The notes under the pieces were generated by a model that was not told where the DNA came from, ran no database searches, and saw only the letters and a program-made list of their open reading frames with translations. Of a stretch of DNA of 64,000 nt, positions 38,447 through 47,382 are shown in pieces (position 1 is the stretch's first letter; every line of letters begins with the position of its first letter). Made by a program: the position numbers and the translations under genes. Origin of the DNA: Cupriavidus numazuensis (lineage in GTDB: Bacteria > Pseudomonadota > Gammaproteobacteria > Burkholderiales > Burkholderiaceae); NCBI RefSeq assembly GCF_905397435.1, contig NZ_CAJPVI010000009.1:62001-126000 (forward strand), given 5' to 3'.

Positions 38447-39664
38447 ATGCAAGCCGATATCCAACGCCAGTCTTCCGCCCCTGAAGCGAATGCGCCGCGC
38501 GGCAGCGCGCTCGAATGGACGGAGCGCCTGGTGGCGTACGACACCACGAGCCGCCATTCCAATCTGGGACTGATCGAGTCCGTACGCGATCACTTCCTCG
38601 CAAAGGGGTTGCGGCCTCATCTGAGCTACAACCCGCAGCAAGACAAGGCCAACCTGTTCGTCACGGTGCCGGCCGCCAACGGCGAGACCCATGGCGGCAT
38701 CGTGCTGTCGGGCCACACCGACGTGGTACCCGTGGACGGCCAGAACTGGACCACGGACCCGTTCAAGCCGGTGGTGCGCGACGGCAAGCTCTATGGGCGC
38801 GGCACCTGCGACATGAAGGGCTTTATCGGCACCAGCCTGGCGTTGCTGCCGACGCTGCTCGACGCGAAGCTGCGCGAGCCCGTGCACTACGCGCTGTCGT
38901 TCGACGAGGAGATCGGCTGCATGGGCGCGCCCTACCTGCTTGCCGAACTGCGCGAGCGCGGCGTGCGGCCGGCCGGCTGCATCGTGGGCGAGCCCACCAG
39001 CATGCGCGTGATCGTCGCGCACAAGGGCATCAACGCGTACCGCTGCTGCGTCAAGGGCCACGCCGCGCATTCGTCGCTGACGCCACGGGGTGTCAATGCG
39101 ATCGAATACGCGGCACGGCTGATCTGCTTCATTCGCGACATTGCCGACGAGTTCAAGGCCAACGGCCCGTACGACCAGGCGTTCGACGTGCCCTACACCA
39201 CTGCGCAGACCGGCACGATCCAGGGCGGCATCGCGCTCAATACCATTCCCGCGCTGTGCGAATTCGTGTTCGAGTTCCGCAACCTGCCCGGCGTGGATCC
39301 CGAAGCGCTGTTTGCGCGGATCCAGTCGTATGCCAACGACGTGCTGCTGCCGAAGATGCGCGCCGAACACGCCGATGCCGGCCTGGTGATCAGCAAGATC
39401 GCCGCGGCACCGTCGCTCGACGCTGCCGAACAGGAAGCCATCACGCAACTGGTACGGGCGCTGACGGGCGACCGCGAGACCAGCAAGGTTGCGTACGGCA
39501 CTGAGGCCGGGCTGTTCCAGCGCGCGGGGATTCCCGCCGTCGTATGCGGCCCCGGCGATATCGAGCAGGCACACAAGCCGGATGAGTTTGTCGCACTGGA
39601 TCAGCTTGCCGCTTGCGAGGCGTTCTTGCGCAAGGTCGTCGACAGCCTGCGCGTGGCAGGCTGA
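38447..39664 (+). CDS. argE: Acetylornithine deacetylase
   Basis: A 405-residue M20 metallopeptidase-fold enzyme that releases ornithine from N-acetylornithine. The metal site is visible in SGHTDVVPVDG (His, Asp), RGTCDMKGF (Asp), SFDEEIGCMG (Glu-Glu) and IEQAHKPDE (His); the dimer domain is in the middle. Sequence and size fit ArgE better than succinyl-diaminopimelate desuccinylase DapE. Stands alone, followed by a palindromic repeat element. Confidence 0.9.
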   Translation: MQADIQRQSSAPEANAPRGSALEWTERLVAYDTTSRHSNLGLIESVRDHFLAKGLRPHLSYNPQQDKANLFVTVPAANGETHGGIVLSGHTDVVPVDGQNWTTDPFKPVVRDGKLYGRGTCDMKGFIGTSLALLPTLLDAKLREPVHYALSFDEEIGCMGAPYLLAELRERGVRPAGCIVGEPTSMRVIVAHKGINAYRCCVKGHAAHSSLTPRGVNAIEYAARLICFIRDIADEFKANGPYDQAFDVPYTTAQTGTIQGGIALNTIPALCEFVFEFRNLPGVDPEALFARIQSYANDVLLPKMRAEHADAGLVISKIAAAPSLDAAEQEAITQLVRALTGDRETSKVAYGTEAGLFQRAGIPAVVCGPGDIEQAHKPDEFVALDQLAACEAFLRKVVDSLRVAG

Positions 39665-39689
39665 CCAACGCCATCGCGCCACCTTTGCT

Positions 39690-39812
39690 CCCCTCTCCCG
39701 CTTGCGGGAGAGGGGTTGGGGGAGAGGGCAGGCGCAGGCAAGTACCATGGCACTTCACTTCGTGGAGGCTCCTGCCCTCTCCCCCGCCCCTCTCCCATAA
39801 ATGGGAGAGGGG
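39690..39812. repeat. Compound palindromic intergenic repeat (REP/BIME-like)
   Basis: The 123-base element begins with the hairpin CCCCTCTCCCGC / GCGGGAGAGGGG (39690-39715) and ends with CCCCTCTCCCAT / ATGGGAGAGGGG (39787-39812). Between them GGGGGAGAGGGCAGG (39718-39732) pairs with its complement at 39771-39785. The whole element is nearly self-complementary and lies between argE and an M20 gene. Similar CCCTCTCCC elements occur in many GC-rich proteobacteria, from memory. Confidence 0.8.
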
Positions 39813-39893
39813 AGACAACATTTCCTGGCGCGCTGCCGCAGCTTCGCGCACACATCACGAGCCTCAAACCAACAACAACGAAGGAGATCCTGC

Positions 39894-41273
39894 ATGGCTG
39901 TTCGCCGCACCGCATCCCGTTCCACCCCACGCCTCGCGCTGGCAGCCCTGGCACTCGCCGCCGGCGTGCTTTGCAACGCCGCGCACGCACAGTCCACGGC
40001 ACCTGCCGCCAGCGCCGACGACCTGCACGCGCAGATCGAAACGCGTGCGAAAGCGGTAGAAGCGCAGCTCATCGCGTGGCGCCGCGACATCCACCAGCAT
40101 CCCGAACTCGGCAACTACGAGACGCGCACCGCGAAGCTGGTCGCCGATCACCTTCGCAAGCTCGGCATGGAAGTGAAGACGGGGGTGGCCAAGACTGGCG
40201 TGGTCGGCGTGCTCAAGGGCGGCAAGCCCGGCCCGGTGGTGGCGTTGCGCGCCGACATGGATGCGCTGCCGGTGAAGGAGCGCGTGGATGTGCCGTTTGC
40301 CTCGAAGGCGAAGGGCCAGTACCTCGGCAAGGAAGTCGACGTGATGCACGCGTGTGGCCACGACACGCACGTCGCCATTCTGATGGCCACGGCGGAAGTG
40401 CTTGCCGGCATGAAGGACCAGCTTCCCGGCACGGTCAAGTTCATCTTCCAGCCGGCCGAAGAAAGCCCCGCGGACTTCGAACCGAATGGCAAGAATATGT
40501 GGGGCGCCAAGCAGATGGTGGCCGAAGGCGTGCTCGACAACCCGAAGGTCGATGCGATCTTCGGCCTGCACGTGGCCGCCGGCATGGAATCGGGCAAGCT
40601 CGGCTGGCGCAGCGGGGCCTCGATGGCGGCCGCCGACCAGTTCTGGATCGACGTAAAGGGCCGCCAGACCCATGGGGCGCGCCCGTGGGCCGGTGTCGAC
40701 CCGATCGTGGTGGCGTCGCAGATCGTCATGGGTCTGCAGACCATCCAGAGCCGTCAGGTCAATGCGATGCTGGAGCCGTCGGTCATCACGGTGGGCACCA
40801 TCCACGGCGGCAACCGCATGAATATCGTGCCGGAGCAGGTCGAGATGATGGGCACGGTGCGCACGTATGACGAGGGCATGAAGAAGGACATCCACGCCCG
40901 CATGAAGCGCACGACCGAGACCATCGCGGCGAGCGCCGGCGCGGAAGCCACGTTCCGCGTGGTCGAGCTCTACAACGCCACCATCAACCAGCCGGCACTG
41001 ACCGAAAAGATGGCGCCTACGCTGCGGCGCGTGGCCGGCGAAGGCAACTGGCTGACCATGCCGAAGGCGACAGCGTCCGAAGACTTCTCGTTCTACCAGG
41101 AAAAGGTGCCGGGACTGTTCTTCAATCTGGGCGTCACACCCAAGGGCACAGACCTGGCCAAGGCGGCCTCGAACCACTCGCCCGAGTTCTATGTGGATGA
41201 GCCGGCGCTTGTCAACGGCGTGCGCGCGCTGTCGAACCTCACGGTGGACTACATGACCATGGCCCAGCGCTGA
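39894..41273 (+). CDS. Exported M20D amidohydrolase (hippurate hydrolase-like)
   Basis: A 459-residue enzyme with a signal peptide (1-33, AHA-QS) and the M20D metal motifs DIHQHPELGNYE, MHACGHDTH, FQPAEE and a C-terminal SEDFSFY. Relatives cleave N-acyl amino acids or hippurate. The ATG at 39894 has AAGGAGA upstream. Export is unusual for this mostly cytosolic family but occurs in beta-proteobacteria. It lies between two unrelated genes, argE and serB. Confidence 0.87.
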   Translation: MAVRRTASRSTPRLALAALALAAGVLCNAAHAQSTAPAASADDLHAQIETRAKAVEAQLIAWRRDIHQHPELGNYETRTAKLVADHLRKLGMEVKTGVAKTGVVGVLKGGKPGPVVALRADMDALPVKERVDVPFASKAKGQYLGKEVDVMHACGHDTHVAILMATAEVLAGMKDQLPGTVKFIFQPAEESPADFEPNGKNMWGAKQMVAEGVLDNPKVDAIFGLHVAAGMESGKLGWRSGASMAAADQFWIDVKGRQTHGARPWAGVDPIVVASQIVMGLQTIQSRQVNAMLEPSVITVGTIHGGNRMNIVPEQVEMMGTVRTYDEGMKKDIHARMKRTTETIAASAGAEATFRVVELYNATINQPALTEKMAPTLRRVAGEGNWLTMPKATASEDFSFYQEKVPGLFFNLGVTPKGTDLAKAASNHSPEFYVDEPALVNGVRALSNLTVDYMTMAQR

Positions 41274-41372
41274 CGTGCGTCACGCGCCGGGGGCACGCGG
41301 GCCGCGAGCGATTACAATGTCGCCTTTGCCGTCCCGCCTCCTCGGTGCGCCGCCCGATCGCCTGCTGCTGCC

Positions 41373-42227
41373 ATGCCCCTGATTCTCCAGAGTACCCGCC
41401 CGCTCGCTTCCGACGACCTTTCCGCCATCCGCACGCTTGCCCGCGCTTCCGAGCCGGAGCTGCGCAGCGAAACCGTCGCAGCCGCCGAAGACTGCGCCCC
41501 GCTCACGCCGGCGCTGCGCGACACGCTGGACGACTACTGCGGGCCGCGCGCGATCGACTGGGCCGTCGTGCATGCCGGCCGCCGCCTGTCGGACTTCCGC
41601 CTGGTGGCCATGGACATGGATTCCACGCTGATTACGATCGAGTGCATCGACGAGATCGCCGATTTCTGCGGACTGAAGGCCGAGGTTTCCGCCATTACCG
41701 AAGCGGCCATGCGCGGCGAGATCACCGACTTCAACGAAAGTCTGCGCCGCCGCGTGGCCCTGCTGAAGGGGCTGGACGCCAGCGTGCTGGACCGCGTCTA
41801 TGAAGAGCGCCTGCGCCTGTCGCCGGGTGCCGAGCGCATGCTGCAGACCGTGCAGGCGCTGGGCCTGCGCACGCTGCTGGTGTCGGGCGGCTTTGTGCAT
41901 TTCACCGAGAAGCTCAAGGCACGTCTGAAGCTGGACGTCACGCGCGCCAACACGCTGGAAATCGTCGACGGCAAACTGACCGGCAACGTGGTCGGCGAAA
42001 TCGTCAATGCCGATGTGAAGGCACGTACCGTACAGGAAGTCTGCGTGCAGATCGGCGCAACGCCGGACCAGGCCATCGTGATGGGTGACGGCTCGAACGA
42101 CCTCAAGATGATGGCAGTTTCCGGCCTGTCGGTAGCCTTCCGCGCCAAGCCTGTCGTGCGCGCACAGGCCAGCGTTGCCTTCAACCATGTCGGGCTGGAC
42201 GGCCTGCTGGCGCTGTTCCCCCACTGA
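41373..42227 (+). CDS. serB: Phosphoserine phosphatase
   Basis: A 284-residue HAD-family phosphatase making the last step of serine synthesis. Nucleophile Asp81 and acid Asp83 are in AMDMDSTLI, the Ser/Thr motif in LLVSGGF and the metal motif in VMGDGSNDLKMM. The N-terminal 75 residues are a short degenerate ACT-like region. A -10-like TACAAT is at 41313-41318. A hairpin follows the stop codon. Confidence 0.95.
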   Translation: MPLILQSTRPLASDDLSAIRTLARASEPELRSETVAAAEDCAPLTPALRDTLDDYCGPRAIDWAVVHAGRRLSDFRLVAMDMDSTLITIECIDEIADFCGLKAEVSAITEAAMRGEITDFNESLRRRVALLKGLDASVLDRVYEERLRLSPGAERMLQTVQALGLRTLLVSGGFVHFTEKLKARLKLDVTRANTLEIVDGKLTGNVVGEIVNADVKARTVQEVCVQIGATPDQAIVMGDGSNDLKMMAVSGLSVAFRAKPVVRAQASVAFNHVGLDGLLALFPH

Positions 42228-42238
42228 TTTCCCCTCTC

Positions 42239-42265
42239 GCAGACAGGCCATCCGTGCCTGTCTGC
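42239..42265 (+). terminator. Hairpin after serB
   Basis: GCAGACAGGC / GCCTGTCTGC with a 7-base loop, 11 bases after the stop. No T-run. Confidence 0.5.
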
Positions 42266-42346
42266 CGCCCTCCCGCTTCCCTCCTTTGCGCCACGACGCC
42301 ATCGTGAGCACTCTTGTCCAGAGTGCGCGACCCGAATGATTTGTTG

Positions 42347-42376
42347 TTACAAACACTAATCATTCTCATTTATACT
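42347..42376 (+). promoter_or_regulatory. Fur-controlled promoter of the PepSY operon
   Basis: TTACAA (42347-42352) and TATACT (42371-42376) are 18 bases apart. The spacer, read on the minus strand, begins AATGAGAATGATTAGTGTT, a good match to the Fur box core of alternating GAT/AAT triplets. Fur with iron bound would sit over the promoter and silence the operon. Confidence 0.75.
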
Positions 42377-42402
42377 TGCATTTTTAATACCCGCTTAATC
42401 CT

Positions 42403-42702
42403 ATGGAAGCCTTCGCGGTCTTGCTTGGACTCGTTGCGGCCGCCTGCCTGTATCTGGCGGCGCCAAACCAGGTCTTGCTACCAGCACGATCGTCTGGCGC
42501 CATCGGGCGTCCGGCGCCAAGCCTGTTTGGCTGGCTTGGGCTCGCGCTGACGCTTCTGAGCACGTGGCTGTGGAGCGTGGCGCAGAGTTGGCCTGTCGCA
42601 ATTGCCGCGACCTTCGCGATCATCCCGACGGGACTGTCCGTGTGGCCTTTTATCGGTACCTACGTGGACCAGAGACGTCCGGGCACAAAGGAGGCGGCAT
42701 GA
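42403..42702 (+). CDS. Small membrane protein, DUF3325-like
   Basis: A 99-residue protein with three hydrophobic segments (about 3-20, 43-62 and 66-85). It begins 27 bases after the -10 of a Fur-type promoter and overlaps the next gene by ATGA. It resembles, in size and placement, the DUF3325 proteins found beside PepSY and siderophore-receptor genes; that name is from context and is uncertain. Likely role: accessory to iron-siderophore handling at the inner membrane. Confidence 0.7.
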   Translation: MEAFAVLLGLVAAACLYLAAPNQVLLPARSSGAIGRPAPSLFGWLGLALTLLSTWLWSVAQSWPVAIAATFAIIPTGLSVWPFIGTYVDQRRPGTKEAA

Positions 42703-43001
42703 ACGGCATGGGCACGAAATGGCTAGCGGGCACGCTGCTCGGGCTGCCGCTTGCCGTCGCGCTGTGCACGCTGGCGATCCTTGGCTTGCCCGGCGGCTGG
42801 GAAGCCGGCGTCATCGCCGCGGTAACGGCCTGCCTGCCGGTCTGGGTCGCGATCATCTGCTTCAGCCTGCTGTTCCGCTCCAGCCGCGCGGCATGGCTAT
42901 GGCTAGGGGGTGCGAACCTGCTGTGCTTCGGCTTGCTCTGGGCGTTGCGCCTGCTGCACCTGGCGCCTTCGGCTGCCCTCGTCTCGCTGTCGGCTTCCTG
43001 A
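42699..43001 (+). CDS. Small membrane protein, DUF3649-like
   Basis: A 100-residue protein with three membrane segments (about 9-28, 36-56 and 64-85). The ATG at 42699 overlaps the TGA of the upstream gene and has AAAGGAGG six bases before it, one of the strongest ribosome sites in the window. Size and context fit DUF3649 proteins seen with PepSY membrane proteins; the assignment is uncertain. Ten bases separate it from the PepSY gene, so the three are one operon. Confidence 0.7.
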   Translation: MNGMGTKWLAGTLLGLPLAVALCTLAILGLPGGWEAGVIAAVTACLPVWVAIICFSLLFRSSRAAWLWLGGANLLCFGLLWALRLLHLAPSAALVSLSAS

Positions 43002-43011
43002 CGTTGCCATC

Positions 43012-44652
43012 ATGAAATCCACCACACTTCGGCTGTACCAGACGCTTCACACCTGGGTTGGCCTGATGGCCGGCTGGGCCCTGTTCATTGCCTTCTTTGC
43101 CGGCGCCGTGACGGTGTTCCATCACGAACTGCACGTCTGGCAATCGCCTGATCGGCTAAAGGGCAATGCGAAGGTCGAGGCAGCCGCCGACCCTGCCGCC
43201 GTGGACCGCTTCATGCACAAGCTGGTCGCGCTCTATCCCGAAGCCGCCGCCAGTGCCTACGTCTACATGCCCTCGGCGGGGGAACCGCATATCACCGCCT
43301 ACTGGCAGGACAAGGCAGGCGAGTGGCAGATGACCACCGACGAGCGCCTGGCCGGCGACCGCGCCATGCAGCAGGACACCTCGCGCGACCAGGTTGCCGG
43401 CGAGTTGTCGGCGTTCCTGAACAGCCTGCACTACTCGCTCGGCATTCCGGAAGTCGGCATCTATTTCATGGGTGCAATCTCGGTGCTGTACGGACTGGCG
43501 CTGGTGTCCGGCGTACTGCTGCATCTGCCCCGCCTGAAGAAAGACCTGTTCGCCGTGCGGCCAGGGCGCAACCTCAAGCGCTTCTGGATGGACGCGCACA
43601 ACGTGATCGGCCTGTTCAGCCTGCCGTTCCACCTGGTGATCGCGATCACCGGCGCACTGTTCTGCCTGTCGCTGGTCCTGCTGATGGTCTTCAACACGCT
43701 GACCTTCGACGGCAAGCTGTTCCCCGTGGTCCCACGCCTGACCACCGCGGTACCTGAAGTCACGGCCGCCGGCCGCGCAGCGCCCACACTGCCCGCGGCA
43801 GAACTGATCCGCATTGCAGAGAACGCGGCCGGCGAGCGATTTGCCGCCGAATCGTTCCGTTACCAGCGCTACGGCGACGCCAATGCTGTCGTGGAAGTAC
43901 GTGGCACGAGCTCCCGCGCGCTCGGCAACCTCGGCGCTGTCGGCATCCACGCGGCCTCCGGCGAAGCCAGCACCGGCACGGTGATCGCCAACCAGGCCGC
44001 GGGTGGCCGCGACGGCAACCACGGCCTCTACAGTGCCCTGTTCGCGCTGCATTTCGGCACCTACGGCGAACTGCCCCTGCGGTTCGGCTACGTGCTGGCC
44101 GGCCTGGCGGGCGCGTTCCTGTTCTACTCGGGCAACCTGCTGTGGATCGAATCGCGCCGCAAGGCGCGCCAGGCGGAACAGCCGCGTGTCCATCGATTGC
44201 TGGCGCAGGCCACGGTCGGCGTCTGCATCGGCTGCTGCATCGGCGTGGCGCTGTGCTTCCCCGCAGCCTTGCTGTGGCCGGGGCGCGCAGTCAGCTACAC
44301 CTACTTCCCGGTTTTCTTCGCAGCATGCGCGTGGGCGCTGCTGCGACCGCCCGTACGCGCTGCCATCGAGCTGCTTTATGCGGCTGCATTTGCAGCGCTG
44401 ACCGTCCCGCTTGGCAACGCCATCCTGACCGGCGACCACCTGCTGCGCTCGATCCCGAGCGGGCATTGGATCGTCGCCGGCTTCGACATCGGCGCCATGG
44501 CGCTGGCCTTCGGCTTCCTGGTGCTCGCGCGCGCCACCCAGCGCCGCGCGCGCAATGGCCCGGCCGAATCGGTATGGGCACTGCGCAGTACGCAAAGCGC
44601 CTCCGCAACCCGCATGACTGGGACAGACGCTTCGCGCGCGGACGCGTCCTGA
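43012..44652 (+). CDS. PepSY-associated membrane protein, iron-regulated (PiuB/FoxB-like)
   Basis: A 546-residue inner-membrane protein. Helix 1 (about 13-35) follows a short basic start with the RLYQTLHTWVGLM motif; a large periplasmic loop lies between helices 1 and 2; further helices carry the HNVIGLFSLPFHLVIAITG block; the second half adds four helices. Conserved His residues suggest heme binding. Family members reduce or strip iron from ferric siderophores in the periplasm. A Fur box upstream supports that. No receptor gene is next to it. Confidence 0.87.
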   Translation: MKSTTLRLYQTLHTWVGLMAGWALFIAFFAGAVTVFHHELHVWQSPDRLKGNAKVEAAADPAAVDRFMHKLVALYPEAAASAYVYMPSAGEPHITAYWQDKAGEWQMTTDERLAGDRAMQQDTSRDQVAGELSAFLNSLHYSLGIPEVGIYFMGAISVLYGLALVSGVLLHLPRLKKDLFAVRPGRNLKRFWMDAHNVIGLFSLPFHLVIAITGALFCLSLVLLMVFNTLTFDGKLFPVVPRLTTAVPEVTAAGRAAPTLPAAELIRIAENAAGERFAAESFRYQRYGDANAVVEVRGTSSRALGNLGAVGIHAASGEASTGTVIANQAAGGRDGNHGLYSALFALHFGTYGELPLRFGYVLAGLAGAFLFYSGNLLWIESRRKARQAEQPRVHRLLAQATVGVCIGCCIGVALCFPAALLWPGRAVSYTYFPVFFAACAWALLRPPVRAAIELLYAAAFAALTVPLGNAILTGDHLLRSIPSGHWIVAGFDIGAMALAFGFLVLARATQRRARNGPAESVWALRSTQSASATRMTGTDASRADAS

Positions 44653-44656
44653 GCCA

Positions 44657-44692
44657 GGCTGGCGTGGCGTCCCCTGAGGCGCCCCGCCAGCC
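44657..44692 (+). terminator. Hairpin after the PepSY operon
   Basis: GGCTGGCG / CGCCAGCC with partial inner pairing, directly after the stop at 44652. No T-run. Confidence 0.45.
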
Positions 44693-44839
44693 CCGCTCCG
44701 CTGAAAGTATTCATCCCTTTGGTCGATTCCTCGATGGATCGGGAATGGCAAGAATGGCCGGGCATGAAATGGCATGCCTGTTGCGCCGGGACATTGCTGC
44801 TCCCCTGCCCTGTGGCGGCGACTTTCAAGGAAATCGAAT

Positions 44840-45721
44840 ATGAGAACGTGGGCCAGGACTTTCCTTGCGGCGGCACTTTCGCTCGTGCCGCTTTTCGCTC
44901 ACGCCGCCGACTACGACATTATGGCGTGGGGCCTGGAGCCAACTCCCGATTCGGCTTCTTACGTCACATCCCTGCGCATAGGATGCTCGGATGACCCCCG
45001 ATCATGCCTGTCGGTGTACAAGCCCCGGCCGCACCTCAAATACTTCGCTATCGCTGTCTCCAAGCCGAACAATGCACATCTGGTCCTGCAGCGGGCCGGC
45101 GAATATTCGCTGCGGTCCCTGCAAATTCCCCAGTTCCGCGAGCTTGGCATCGATGACTTCCTCGAATTCCTTCTGAAGATCGATGTCCCTGACAAAGGGG
45201 CATATATGGTGGATCTCCTTTACAGGACGAAGTCGCGGAATCCGAAGCTCAATTTCGGCATTACGCTGTACGAGGACCAGATCTATCGAAAGGAAATCGC
45301 CGCCGTACCAGCCGAAGCCAGAAACGCCGTCGACCGGGTTGCGCTGTATCTCCACTACCGGGAAAACTGGGAGAAATATCGCGACTATGTCGCGGAGGCA
45401 AAACGTCTCTTTCCCAACGCCCGGATTTACGGCGGCGTCTACCACTATGACCGGCAGGATTACATGGCCTGCGCCCAGGGAACGAAGCGGAAATGTACGC
45501 CCGAGGAAGAAAGCGACCTGTTCCTGAAGTCCCTCGCGCTGCAGCGGAAAATGCTGCAGGAGGGCACGCTGGCGGGGCTTGAGCTGTACCCCGGTTTCAT
45601 CGGAACCGAGGAAACGTGGAGCGGATGGTCGATGCCCGTGCTTTGCAAGCCGGAGCGTGTCAAGGACTGCGTCTCGGTCAGCAAGAAGATGGGCCGTGAG
45701 ACGCTGGACATGTTCAAGTAG
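44840..45721 (+). CDS. Exported protein with three Cys pairs, unknown
   Basis: I do not recognise this 293-residue protein. It has a signal peptide (1-22, AHA-AD). Six cysteines form three near pairs: CSDDPRSC, CAQGTKRKC and CKPERVKDC, each spanning a charged loop, which suggests three disulfides. The body has alternating strands and helices (IDDFLEFLLKIDVP, NARIYGGVYHYDRQDYM) that would fit a TIM-barrel-like hydrolase, but no catalytic motif is clear. AAGGAAA stands before the ATG at 44840. Third-position GC looks lower than in neighbours, hinting at a separate origin. Confidence 0.7.
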   Translation: MRTWARTFLAAALSLVPLFAHAADYDIMAWGLEPTPDSASYVTSLRIGCSDDPRSCLSVYKPRPHLKYFAIAVSKPNNAHLVLQRAGEYSLRSLQIPQFRELGIDDFLEFLLKIDVPDKGAYMVDLLYRTKSRNPKLNFGITLYEDQIYRKEIAAVPAEARNAVDRVALYLHYRENWEKYRDYVAEAKRLFPNARIYGGVYHYDRQDYMACAQGTKRKCTPEEESDLFLKSLALQRKMLQEGTLAGLELYPGFIGTEETWSGWSMPVLCKPERVKDCVSVSKKMGRETLDMFK

Positions 45722-45795
45722 GCCTGCCCGCTTCCTCTTTGCCGAATCAGTTCTAGACTGGCTTGGGTAACAACCCCGAAGCGGAGCACTTCACC

Positions 45796-46032
45796 ATGGA
45801 ACAGGCCTTCCACCGCTTTTCCGAGCTGTTTGCCCAGTTGGGGCTGCCCGACGACGAATCCGGCATTCGCCAGTTCATTGCGACGCACGCGCCGCTGCCT
45901 GGCGACATAGAACTCGCCGATGCGTCGTTCTGGACGCCTGCACAGGCAACCATGCTGCGTGACGAGATTGCCGACGACGCCGATTGGGCCGAGGTGGTCG
46001 ATCAGCTCAACGTCGCATTGCGAGCCAGTTAG
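45796..46032 (+). CDS. DUF2789 family protein
   Basis: A 78-residue acidic cytosolic protein. The MEQAFHRFSELFAQLGL start, the DIELADASFWTPAQA centre and the DDADWAEVVDQLN end fit DUF2789. Function unknown. The ATG at 45796 is preferred over TTG 45763. It converges with metC, with six bases between stops. Confidence 0.8.
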   Translation: MEQAFHRFSELFAQLGLPDDESGIRQFIATHAPLPGDIELADASFWTPAQATMLRDEIADDADWAEVVDQLNVALRAS

Positions 46033-46038
46033 CGCACC

Positions 46039-47292
46039 TCAGCGCTTCAGTACCTGCTCCAACGCCTGGCGCAGATCGGCGATGAGGTCGCGCGTGTCCT
46101 CGAGGCCAATATAGAGGCGCACCAGTTCGCCGGCATGCTGCCAGCCCGCTGGCGGCCAACTGCCTGCCGGACGCATCGTCGGTACGTGGTATGGCACGGC
46201 GAGGCTATGCGCACCGCCCCACGACCAGCCGATCGCGAACAGCCGCAGTGCTTCGACGAACGCGTCGACCTGCTCGCGCGAGTATTTCTCGTGCAGGATG
46301 ATCGCAAACAGTCCGCTTGCGCCGGTGAAGTCGCGGCGCCAGTAGGCGTGGCCAGGGCAGTCCGGCAGCGCGGGATGCAATACCCGCACGACTTCCGGAC
46401 GCTGGTGCAGCCACTCCGCGACCTCGCGTGCGGCGCGGTCGTGCGCGGCCAGGCGCACCGGCAGGCTCGGCAACGAACGCAGCACGAGATGGCAATCGTC
46501 GGCCGACACGCCCCACCCCATCAGCATGCGCGCGCGCTTCAGGCGAGCCTGCACGGCGTCATCCCGCGTCAGCACGGCGCCCATCAGGACATCGCTGCCG
46601 CCCGACTGGTACTTGGTCAGGGCCTGCACGGAGATATCGATGCCCTTGTCGAACGGCCGGAAATAGAGACCGGCTGACCAGGTGTTGTCGATGGCGGTCA
46701 GCACGCCGCGCGCCTTTGCCGCGGCAACGATCGCGTCGCTGTCCGGCACTTCCATCGTCACGGAGCCGGGCGACTCCATCCAGATCAGGCGGGTATTGGC
46801 GCGGATCATGCCGGCAATGCCGCCGCCGATCATCGGATCGTAATAGCGCACCGTCACGCCGAAATCGCGCGCGAGCCATTCGCCGTGATCGCGGTTCGGG
46901 CCATAGACGTTGTCCGGCACCAGCACATCGTCGCCGCTCTTGAGCAGCGCGAAGTAGACCAGCGAGATGGCGGCCAGCCCGGACGGCAGCAGCAGCGTGT
47001 GCTGCGCGCCTTCGAGCAGCGCCAGGTGCTGGCACAGCGCTTCGCTGGTGGGCGTGGCATGCAGGCCATAGCGCCAGTATGTGGTGCCCCGATCGCCATA
47101 GGCGCGCAGTTCCGCCAGGTTGCGGAAGACGACGGTGGAGCCGCGATGCGTGGCGGGCGAAAACGAGTCGAAGCCGGGTGCGATGTCCAGCTCGGGCTGG
47201 ACGGCAACGGTCTGGATGTAATGGCTGGCGGAGCCCGACGCGGGCTTGCCGGAAGTGGGATCGGACACGGCGGATTCCTTGGAGGCTGGCAT
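46039..47292 (-). CDS. metC: Cystathionine beta-lyase
   Basis: A 417-residue PLP enzyme that splits cystathionine to homocysteine in methionine synthesis. PLP-binding Lys227 is in SVQALTKYQSGGSD; the PLP-phosphate motif PSGLAAIS and the DNTWSAG Asp that contacts the pyridine ring are present. It is closer to MetC than to MetB or MetZ in the DNTWSAGLYF and LTKYQSGGSDVLMG blocks. Start 47292 (MPASKES) is chosen. It follows an exported-protein gene on the same strand by 90 bases. Confidence 0.9.
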   Translation of the reverse strand: MPASKESAVSDPTSGKPASGSASHYIQTVAVQPELDIAPGFDSFSPATHRGSTVVFRNLAELRAYGDRGTTYWRYGLHATPTSEALCQHLALLEGAQHTLLLPSGLAAISLVYFALLKSGDDVLVPDNVYGPNRDHGEWLARDFGVTVRYYDPMIGGGIAGMIRANTRLIWMESPGSVTMEVPDSDAIVAAAKARGVLTAIDNTWSAGLYFRPFDKGIDISVQALTKYQSGGSDVLMGAVLTRDDAVQARLKRARMLMGWGVSADDCHLVLRSLPSLPVRLAAHDRAAREVAEWLHQRPEVVRVLHPALPDCPGHAYWRRDFTGASGLFAIILHEKYSREQVDAFVEALRLFAIGWSWGGAHSLAVPYHVPTMRPAGSWPPAGWQHAGELVRLYIGLEDTRDLIADLRQALEQVLKR

Positions 47293-47382
47293 GTCCCGCC
47301 GGGTTGCGCGGCAGGCATGAAAGAGACGCGATATACGTCCGAGCTTACCAGCAAATGGCGGCCGCGCCACCGGCGGCCGGGC

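Noticed and set aside
39690..39812. CRISPR or direct-repeat array
   Set aside because: The repeated parts are inverted, not direct, and there are no spacers.
42903..43011. Longer N terminus for the PepSY protein
   Set aside because: The upstream frame overlaps the preceding small gene and lacks resemblance; ATG 43012 fits the family start.
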